9,866 nucleotides of DNA from DASQDN01 sp035630195 (GTDB taxonomy: Bacteria; Acidobacteriota; Terriglobia; Bryobacterales; Bryobacteraceae). A model generated the notes under the pieces. It did not search any database. It was not told the DNA's origin and saw only the letters and a program-made list of their open reading frames with translations. The translations under genes were made by a program, and so were the position numbers. The stretch covers positions 1-9,866 of the forward strand of contig DASQLD010000557.1 of assembly GCA_035630195.1 (NCBI GenBank). Reading direction: 5' to 3'. This document shows positions 1 through 5,864 of this stretch, one piece after another (position 1 is the stretch's first letter; each line of letters opens with the position of its first letter).

Positions 1-158
1 CCGGACGGAGAAAATATATGGATCTGAGTTGGAGGAGCGGTCGGGAGGTCTCGTTGTTGTTGATTGGGAGGATAGGGCGCAAGAAACGGAGCCAATACGA
101 CCAAAAGGTATATGGCGCAAATTGCGATCCAGAACAACCGATGAAGTCCTGCCGTCAC
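1..158 (-). CDS. Peptide/nickel ABC transporter permease, OppC/DppC type (partial, cut by window edge)
   Basis: This is the N-terminal 52 codons of the second membrane subunit of an Opp/Dpp-type ABC importer; the rest lies beyond base 1. It starts at a GTG whose last bases form the stop of the preceding permease (GTGA, 4-base overlap), with GGAG placed 6 bases upstream. The visible protein has a short N-terminus, one hydrophobic segment at about residues 8-27, then APFLAPYPPNQQQ and LPTAPPTQIHIFSPSG. This matches the DppC-type pattern of a first helix followed by 'LAPYDPN-Q' and a proline-rich periplasmic stretch ending '-H-F---G'. No domain beyond the first helix is visible, so family assignment rests on this N-terminal pattern plus the order D-F-B-C in the cassette. 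It would pair with the upstream OppB-type permease to form the inner-membrane channel. Confidence 0.85.
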   Translation of the reverse strand, partial: MTAGLHRLFWIAICAIYLLVVLAPFLAPYPPNQQQRDLPTAPPTQIHIFSPS

Positions 159-1159
159 GTTCTACTCCGAATCCGCGGATCGGCAAGGTAGAGCAGCATA
201 TCCGCCACCGTTGTAGCAATCAATAGCAATACACTTGAAAGCACTGTCACTCCCAGAACGACATGCATGTCGCGCTGCTGAATGGACTGTAGAAGGAGGT
301 GGCCCAACCCTGGCCAGCCTGAAACTGCTTCTACAATTACCGCTGAACTGAGCAGTGTTCCTGTCGATACACCCGCCAGTGTGATCATCGGATTTGCGGC
401 TACCGGTAAAACATGTCGCACCAAGATTCGCATGCGTCCGATACCGTGTAAGCGGGCTGCCACGATATACGGTGCCTGCAGAGCTTCTTCGACCGCATGG
501 ACTGCATGAAGGAGTACAACGGGCAGCATCGATAATACCAGTGCAGTGACAGGAACAACTAAGTGCCTAATGGCATCGGCGAGCATGCCCCATGCGCCAA
601 AATGTTCCGAACCGACCGAGTTCATTCCTCCTGTTGGGAGCCATCTGCTATTTGCAGCAGCGACACTCAGAAGGAGCACGATGACCAAATCAGGGATGGA
701 CATTATAACGGAGGCGCTGCCGATGAGAAACCGCGTTCGCCAACGACCTCCCGCAACTGCCCAGATGGCTGCTGGTATTGCCACCGACCAGGTAAGGACC
801 AGTGCGATAGAGGCTAGCAGCATCGTATTGGCCGCTCGTTCGCGAATGAGCGGCCCGGCCGTGCGCTGATGGGCAAGCGAAAATCCCCAACTGCCGTCCA
901 GCCATGTCATAACCCATCGTGTGTAGCGTAGGGGCATAGGCTCTTCTAATCCGTACTGCTGGCGGAGGGATTCGATCGCTTCTTGGGACAGGGCAGGATT
1001 CAGGCGGAGTTCGTCAAAGTAATCACCTGGGGCCAGGTCTACCAGGGCAAATGCCAATAAGGATACCGTGAGCAGGACCAGCGCCGCTTTCAAGCAACGG
1101 CCGAAAGTGACAGCAATCAAGGAAGATGCCTTTAATCGCAGTTTGATTGGTCCTCGCAC
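155..1159 (-). CDS. Peptide/nickel ABC transporter permease, OppB/DppB type
   Basis: Inner-membrane permease subunit of a dipeptide/oligopeptide/nickel-type ABC importer (BPD_transp_1 fold). Residue numbers are from the GTG at 1159 (334 aa). Hydrophobic segments are at about 23-41, 112-135, 144-166, 198-220, 260-280 and 299-323, the usual six for this family. After the first helix comes LAPGD (42-46), a hallmark of DppB proteins, then a long periplasmic loop with QQYGLEEP. The EAA loop that docks the ATPases is at about 223-252 (EEALQAPYIVAARLHGIGR and following). The C-terminus LLYLADPRIR is typical. The GTG start overlaps the upstream ATPase gene by 28 bases and has no good ribosome binding site. 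A TTG at 1120 (codon 14), preceded by AAGG at about 9 bases, would remove the overlap and give an N-terminus closer to family length. The function is firm; the substrate is not. Confidence 0.93.
   Translation of the reverse strand: MRGPIKLRLKASSLIAVTFGRCLKAALVLLTVSLLAFALVDLAPGDYFDELRLNPALSQEAIESLRQQYGLEEPMPLRYTRWVMTWLDGSWGFSLAHQRTAGPLIRERAANTMLLASIALVLTWSVAIPAAIWAVAGGRWRTRFLIGSASVIMSIPDLVIVLLLSVAAANSRWLPTGGMNSVGSEHFGAWGMLADAIRHLVVPVTALVLSMLPVVLLHAVHAVEEALQAPYIVAARLHGIGRMRILVRHVLPVAANPMITLAGVSTGTLLSSAVIVEAVSGWPGLGHLLLQSIQQRDMHVVLGVTVLSSVLLLIATTVADMLLYLADPRIRSRT
165..168 (-). promoter_or_regulatory. Ribosome binding site supporting the GTG start of the OppC-type permease
   Basis: GGAG on the minus strand, 6 bases before the GTG at 158-156. 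It lies inside the last codons of the preceding permease gene. Together with the GTGA stop/start overlap it settles the start of a gene that is otherwise mostly outside the window. Confidence 0.6.
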
Positions 1160-1935
1160 ACTTGCTCATCGGCGTTGCTCCTGGAGATCTGACCGGCTTT
1201 CATAAACAGCATTTCATCGGCGATATGGCGGGTGAGGCGTACGTCATGAGATATGAACACGTATGAGATTACTTGTTCGCTCTGGATGTCAAGCAGCAGA
1301 TTGACCATCTCAGCTCGGACGCCAAGGTCAACGTCGGATAGTGTCTCGTCCAAAACTAGGATTGACGGTCGCATTGTCAGAGCCCTTGCAAGCGCGACGC
1401 GCTGTCGCTGCCCCGTACTTAGGTGCTTCACATTTCGGGATGCTGAAATGGAAGACAAGCCCACGCGCTCCAGTGTGGTCATGGCAGCATCCGCATGTTC
1501 TCGCTTGTTACCCTGGCCTTGAATATCGAGCGGCTCACGGACGGCCTCAACAATCGAAAACCCTGGATTGAGCGCCGCGGCTGACTCCTGCAACACAAGC
1601 TGTACTTGCAGGCGCGCATCGCGAACGGTATGAGGGCGCGACATGTCAACGCGACCGCCTCCGACTCTCAACTCTCCGCTATCCCACGGTTCCAGGCACG
1701 CGATACATCGCGCGAGCGTCGACTTGCCCGAGCCGGAAGGTCCTGTTACCCCTAAGATTCGGCCGCTTCGTAGTGAGAAACTAACATCCTTCAGGGCCGC
1801 GAAGGTAACCGTCTTCCGGGAGGGGAAGGATCGCAAATTCCGACGATACGTCTTACACATTCGGGAGACCGCCAGGGCCTCCCCGGCGATTGGTGCTTGA
1901 CCCGACTCAGCCTGCATACCGAACACAGCGGACAT
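1132..1935 (-). CDS. Peptide/nickel ABC transporter ATP-binding protein, OppF/DppF type (short form)
   Basis: Cytoplasmic ATPase subunit of the importer. Numbering is from the ATG at 1935 (267 aa). It has Walker A GPSGSGKST (65-73), Q-loop Gln116 in VLQESAAALNP, the ABC signature LSTGQRQRVALARAL (from 172), Walker B ILVLDE (192-197) and H-loop His230 in FISHDV. The QESAAALNP form is typical of the OppF/DppF branch. Oddities: the signature is LSTGQ rather than LSGGQ, and Walker B is followed by TLSDVD rather than the usual PTSALD. The C-terminal oligopeptide/dipeptide (HPY, cysteine-bearing) domain is missing, so it is about 50-60 residues shorter than usual. All catalytic positions are present, so activity is plausible. 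Start is uncertain: TTG at 1950, ATG at 1935 and ATG at 1917 are all in frame, none with a clear ribosome binding site, and all overlap the end of the upstream ATPase gene. Confidence 0.93.
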   Translation of the reverse strand: MSAVFGMQAESGQAPIAGEALAVSRMCKTYRRNLRSFPSRKTVTFAALKDVSFSLRSGRILGVTGPSGSGKSTLARCIACLEPWDSGELRVGGGRVDMSRPHTVRDARLQVQLVLQESAAALNPGFSIVEAVREPLDIQGQGNKREHADAAMTTLERVGLSSISASRNVKHLSTGQRQRVALARALTMRPSILVLDETLSDVDLGVRAEMVNLLLDIQSEQVISYVFISHDVRLTRHIADEMLFMKAGQISRSNADEQVCEDQSNCD

Positions 1936-2857
1936 GTCGATTGCCCGCAAGTTGGACTAATGGAGGTTGCCGTTCAGAACATAGTTGGATCCGATCTGGG
2001 CAGCGCGGTGCAAAGGAGCAGCCCACGTTGCCTATAGGCCCGGAGAACACCGGCATTCGTTTGCTAGTGGGTTTTGTACCAGGCTGCGCCGGCACACAAG
2101 CCAACAGCAGTCTCGTGTATGGGTGCAAGGGCTGTTCCAGCAGGTTCGCAGCCGGCGCTTCCTCCACTAGCTGCCCAGCGTAAAAAACTAGGACCTTATC
2201 CGCCATTGCAGTAACATCTTCTGGACGGTGTGTGATCCACAGAAGCGAGAGTCCATACCTCTCACGAGCTTGCTGAATCAGCAGGCTAATCTCAGATCGT
2301 ACTTCGTCGTCCACTGCAGAAGTGGGCTCGTCCGCAATTAGCAGCTTGGGTCTCGCCGCTAAAGTCATGGCCAGCAGTACTCGCTGTCGCTGGCCCCCGC
2401 TCATCTCGTGCGGGTAGGCGAGTTCGAGCTTACCGTCGCCATCGAGGCGCATCTGTTGCAGCAATTCTTTAGCGTGACTTCTAGCATCATCCACAACTTC
2501 GCAGTGCGCTCGGACAACCTCGGCAACCTGATCGACCGCTCGTATAAGAGGATGCAGAGCAAGCGTCTGCTCCTGTGGCATCATCGCTATGCCTGCTCCT
2601 CTGATTGACTGCATCCGCGTTTCGGACAATGCCGTCAATTCCTGCTGATGGAAGACCACGCGTCCTCCGATGATTTTTCCACCGGGCGGAAGCAATCGCA
2701 TGATTGCTCGCGCCAGTGTGGTCTTGCCAGAGCCCGACTCACCCAGAATTGCAGCGTACTGAGTGCTTTGCAATGTGAAGCTTACCCTGTCGAGAGCTCG
2801 AAGGAGCGCGCCTCCTTGACTTCCGTACGCGACAGTAAGTTCTTGAACTTGCAGCAA
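1907..2857 (-). CDS. Peptide/nickel ABC transporter ATP-binding protein, OppD/DppD type
   Basis: The other ATPase subunit of the importer, 316 aa, usual length for the family. Walker A GESGSGKTT (39-47), Q-loop Gln95 in MMPQEQ, signature MSGGQRQRV (152-160), Walker B LLIADE (172-177) with D-loop SAVD, and H-loop His210 in WITHRPED. The C-terminal oligopeptide-transporter domain is present: HPYTRLLLACVP (245-256), then SFAPRCPDR with cysteines 280, 286 and 293. In structurally studied DppD proteins such a cysteine cluster can bind Fe-S, but that is not shown here. The start is TTG at 2857. An in-frame TAG lies two codons upstream and the ABC domain begins at once (LLQVQELTVAYG), so a longer protein is excluded. 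No Shine-Dalgarno sequence is visible. It is the first gene of the visible cassette, and the usual substrate-binding protein gene does not precede it. Confidence 0.95.
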   Translation of the reverse strand: MLQVQELTVAYGSQGGALLRALDRVSFTLQSTQYAAILGESGSGKTTLARAIMRLLPPGGKIIGGRVVFHQQELTALSETRMQSIRGAGIAMMPQEQTLALHPLIRAVDQVAEVVRAHCEVVDDARSHAKELLQQMRLDGDGKLELAYPHEMSGGQRQRVLLAMTLAARPKLLIADEPTSAVDDEVRSEISLLIQQARERYGLSLLWITHRPEDVTAMADKVLVFYAGQLVEEAPAANLLEQPLHPYTRLLLACVPAQPGTKPTSKRMPVFSGPIGNVGCSFAPRCPDRIQLCSERQPPLVQLAGNRHVRCVRYAG

Positions 2858-3274
2858 GGCAGTCTAATTTGCAGTTAAATTCGCCGCTTAATCGGAACCA
2901 AGTCGAGCCGACGATCCGCCACTCAGAGTGCCACGGAAGCTGGAGGACCTGGAGCGCTACTTGGCCATCTTAATACTTCCTTACGCCTCTTTCAAAGCGG
3001 CTTGAACGTACCGATCAACCGGTGTACAGCTTGGGTTTTCTGATGCTATTCGTTCGGCTACTCCGTAGGGCACCCGAACTCCGCGTGCGTCAAGTTCTGC
3101 ACGCCGGACACGATTGGCCGCTCATTATCGACGGCATCGTGATCAATAAAATCAGCTCCACGGCACGACCTGAGACAACGCATCAATCAGCTTGTTTTCG
3201 GAGGAAGGCTTTGTCAACTTCAGCACGAAACGGAACACTGGGGCCATGAAGAGCGGTCTACTTCGCCGGCTATT
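2858..3274 (-). other. About 410-base stretch without an intact gene
   Basis: No convincing complete gene or RNA in either strand. The minus strand has one weak coding-like trace: an open frame without ATG at 3121-2981 that ends ALKEA and TAA. Its stop overlaps an AAGGAAG ribosome binding site (2982-2976) placed 7 bases before an ATG at 2968, but that ATG frame reads only Met-Ala-Lys-stop. A second frame at about 3170-3084 reads with a protein-like composition (GADFIDHDAVDNERPIVSG) and would need one frameshift to join the first. I recognise no family. The stretch may be the eroded end of a former gene upstream of the importer, or nothing. No good promoter for oppD is evident. Confidence 0.3.
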
Positions 3275-3810
3275 GTTTTCCCTCCCGAGATCATCAGCTA
3301 TGCGGTCTGGGCTCATCAGCGCGTCCGGGACATCTTCCGCCTGTACCTTGAAACACAAAGTCTGATTGCGATGGTGGCCGAGATTAACCGCACGGCTGGC
3401 AAACGAAATCCTGGACAACGAAGAAGGGACGACTCCCCCCGGGGATCTCGGAAGGCAAAGCCTAGCTGACTTTCCTGAAAACCAACGACTCTCCGTGGCC
3501 TTGGATTCTTCACGGTTCCCAAGCTGATGTTTATGATCCCCTACTGTTTCTTTGACATTGAGTACGGCGGGCGACGGATGCTGTACTTCAACTGCACGCG
3601 AATGCGACCGGTGACTGGATCGTGCAGCCACTGCGGGAGATTGTGCCGTTGCCACGCCGCTTCCGTCACGCGCTGTTCGATCATGACGCGAAGTTCGGCC
3701 GAAGCTCCTGCCAGAACGGAATCGCGGATCGCTGGGTAAATGGCGTTCGCAGCGAGATGCTCGGCCATGTCATCCCGTTCAATGAACGCCATCTCCGACG
3801 ACTTTGGCGT
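3275..3810 (+). pseudogene. Degenerate DDE transposase (integrase core, rve type)
   Basis: Remnant of an insertion-sequence transposase with an integrase catalytic core, readable only across three frames. From 3275 one frame gives FRLYL and LIAMVAEI, matching the stretch before the core. By 3444 the homology is in another frame (GDLGRQSLADFPENQRL, then ALD). Near 3506 it shifts again to FFTVPKLMFMIPYCFF and GRRMLYFNCT, corresponding to the family's 'DFFTVPT-TF-VLYCFFVI---RRRILHFNVT'. Near 3595 it shifts to DWIVQPLREIVPLPRRFRHA and LFDHDAKFG. After 3700 about 25-30 codons of the core are missing, and SSCQNGIADRW and HVIPFNERHLRRL follow. The third catalytic residue, Glu in 'NGVAERW', is Asp here. 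Shifts, deletion and active-site change make it nonfunctional. Its family (IS481/IS3-like) cannot be fixed and I found no terminal inverted repeats. Bases 3275-3334 are the least certain part. Confidence 0.78.
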
Positions 3811-3858
3811 GCGCATCTGCGAGGCAGATCAGAGACCGGCACGAACACCGATGTCTGC

Positions 3859-5862
3859 TTAGTGCTCCCAAACCTGCAACGCTTCGCCGAGAGCACTCAC
3901 CTCGCGAATGGTTTTGCCATGCAAGCGGTAGATCGAAGATGTGTACCGGAAGGGCTCCGGCAGCGGCGTAAGCGATACTATCTCGCGCGGCGCAATCATT
4001 CCTGCTACCTCCGGAAGGTCAGTCACGCGGAGCACGTTCAGCAGCGGTGGTCCCTGCCAGTGCGACGGCGGAGGGTCCTCGAGGATCACGCGGGTGATCC
4101 GGTTGTCCAAAGCAGCGGTGTGCAGAGCAAGCGCTCCCATCTGCTTGCGCCCGAATATCGAGATTCCACTCAGGCTTAGCTTCTCGTGGTCGATTAGATA
4201 GTCGACTGAGCGCCGAATGTCCCATACCTGCATCGACTCGATTGTCCCGCCAAGGAGAGCTGCCGTCATCTGCGTCACCGATGCGCGCGCGTTGTCCATC
4301 GGATAGTCGACCGCGCGCGGATTCAACACAAGAACGACGTGCGTGGAGAACGCAGAGAGAAGCAGGTCGAAGTCTACGGGATAGATGATGTCCGCGGAAC
4401 CTTTCACGTAGACCAACGCGGGATGCGTCGTCTTGCCGTTGCGTGGAATAAACAGTTGGCCGTGTACACGCACGCTCTCTTCGGTCGTGAACTCAACATT
4501 AAAGGAGTCTGCATAGCGACCGGTCCACATGTCGTACTTGCCTTTCCAGGCTGCGAATGGGACCTTTTCTTCGGGCGCCGCGCGGAACACTTTCTCGCGG
4601 AGATCGGTGGCCAGCTTCTGACGGCGCTGGTTCCATGCGGCGAGAGTCCTCCACGTTTCCGGCTTATGGGTCGGGATGAAACGGCGGTGAATTCCTTCGT
4701 TCATCGCATCAGCGGGAGCGCGGTCGAGCACAGTGATGCGTGCAACGTCTTCTTTCGCGATACCGCTTTCGTCGAACGGAGTTTTGTCGTTCCTCAGCCA
4801 CAGATTCAGCCACTCGTTCGCGGCCTTGCGATAAGGCGGCGTGTCTACATGGCCCGTCGGCTGCGCGAATTCGGCTAACTTCTCAGGCGCGCCATACCAT
4901 TCGTAGACGGGACGAAGGCACTGGTAAACGGCATCGTATCCATCGGATGGAAACATCACATCCTTGCTCGCATTGACGATGTTCAACGGGCGTGGAGCGA
5001 TTAAGGCGCCCGCCAGCGGGAGATCGATTTGGTACGTGTTCCAGAAATAGATGCAGTCGCAGTTTTCACGTACTGCGTCTCCTGCGACCTGCGGCCCGAG
5101 AGCCCATGTCGCGTGGACCGGCGCTGCGGCCTTGAAACGGTCATCCACGGCGGCGGTGAACCACGTAATCGCGCCGCCTCCGGACCGACCCGTCATGCCT
5201 GCTCGAGAGGCGTCTACTTCCGGGCGCGTCTCGAGATAGTCGAGCGCCCGAATCGCATTCCAAACCTCGACACCCGATGGCGTGTATCCGAGCGACAGCC
5301 AGTGCCACATGCCAAGATTATGAATTCCGTGATGAATGCCGGGAATCTCGCCAAATTCGATCGTATCGAGTACGAATGCGACAAAGCCGTTCTTAGCGAA
5401 CCAGATGCCGTGATGCTGGTAGTCCGCCTTCGCTCCGGCCGGGCCGGGGGAGTGCCCCGACACATAGATGACCGGCGGCGATTTTGTTCCCGGCTTCGTG
5501 GTTGGAAGGTAGAGGTTACCGGTGACATAAAGCTTGGGGCGGCTCTCAAATACAATGTTCTCCACACGATAGCCCGGCCGTTCGAATGCGCCGGTAATGC
5601 GCGCATTCAGAGGCGACCTCGGCGGCATTGGATCGAGACCAAGCATGTCGAGGAGTTGGCGGCGCACTTCCGGACGCCGCCTCTTCCAGTCCTCAAGGTT
5701 GTTGATTCCGCGGAACTGATCGCGAGTGATTGCAGCAGCCCTGAGTTTCAAGTTCTGCTGAAACAGCGCATACCGTTCCCCAGCGGTATGACGGCGGGCC
5801 GTATCGGGCGCCGATTGTCCCAAGAGCGCCGCCGTAACGATGAGGATAAGCAGAACATGCAT
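3859..5862 (-). CDS. Secreted two-domain alpha/beta hydrolase, acetylxylan-esterase/S9-like
   Basis: A 667-residue exported hydrolase. The N-terminus MHVLLILIVTAALLGQSAP is a short signal peptide without a lipobox cysteine, so a periplasmic or secreted soluble enzyme is expected. The first half (about 100-360) is an alpha/beta hydrolase: VIYVSGHSPG after the early strands, nucleophile elbow GRSGG with Ser227, probable acid Asp301 in NASKDV, and His338 in PTGHVDTP. This fits esterases of the acetylxylan-esterase/dienelactone or S9-like groups. The second half (about 440-667) repeats the fold pattern (HPALVYVKGSAD, then ISIFGRKQMGALALHTAALD), but the elbow serine is Lys573, so it looks noncatalytic. 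Between them lies a helical linker rich in charged residues. The gene begins 2 bases after the stop of the receptor gene, with no strong ribosome binding site, so translational coupling is likely. Substrate (acyl sugar, polysaccharide ester, peptide) is unknown. Confidence 0.88.
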   Translation of the reverse strand: MHVLLILIVTAALLGQSAPDTARRHTAGERYALFQQNLKLRAAAITRDQFRGINNLEDWKRRRPEVRRQLLDMLGLDPMPPRSPLNARITGAFERPGYRVENIVFESRPKLYVTGNLYLPTTKPGTKSPPVIYVSGHSPGPAGAKADYQHHGIWFAKNGFVAFVLDTIEFGEIPGIHHGIHNLGMWHWLSLGYTPSGVEVWNAIRALDYLETRPEVDASRAGMTGRSGGGAITWFTAAVDDRFKAAAPVHATWALGPQVAGDAVRENCDCIYFWNTYQIDLPLAGALIAPRPLNIVNASKDVMFPSDGYDAVYQCLRPVYEWYGAPEKLAEFAQPTGHVDTPPYRKAANEWLNLWLRNDKTPFDESGIAKEDVARITVLDRAPADAMNEGIHRRFIPTHKPETWRTLAAWNQRRQKLATDLREKVFRAAPEEKVPFAAWKGKYDMWTGRYADSFNVEFTTEESVRVHGQLFIPRNGKTTHPALVYVKGSADIIYPVDFDLLLSAFSTHVVLVLNPRAVDYPMDNARASVTQMTAALLGGTIESMQVWDIRRSVDYLIDHEKLSLSGISIFGRKQMGALALHTAALDNRITRVILEDPPPSHWQGPPLLNVLRVTDLPEVAGMIAPREIVSLTPLPEPFRYTSSIYRLHGKTIREVSALGEALQVWEH

Positions 5863-5864
5863 GC

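Noticed and set aside
2825..2910. Possible weak promoter (TTGGTT, 17 bases, TTAACT) upstream of oppD on the minus strand
   Set aside because: The -10 matches only three of six consensus positions and there is no supporting context; comparable matches occur by chance.
3275..3334. VFPPEIISYAVW stretch resembling the N-terminus of IS6-family transposases
   Set aside because: Only about a dozen residues match, and the same frame runs on into the rve-type homology. Too short to claim a second element.
3152..3655. Minus-strand open frame of 167 codons
   Set aside because: It covers the complement of the transposase remnant, is rich in Arg/Ser/Pro, and has no recognisable motif. Kept only as part of the uncertain decayed stretch at its 3' end.
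3541..3816. Minus-strand open frame of 91 codons that looks protein-like
   Set aside because: It is the complement of the plus-strand transposase remnant, whose motifs explain the sequence better.
3815..3829. Perfect 6-base inverted repeat (ATCTGC, 3-base loop, GCAGAT) 30 bases after the hydrolase stop, considered as a terminator
   Set aside because: The stem is short and no T-tract follows on either strand, so intrinsic termination is not supported.
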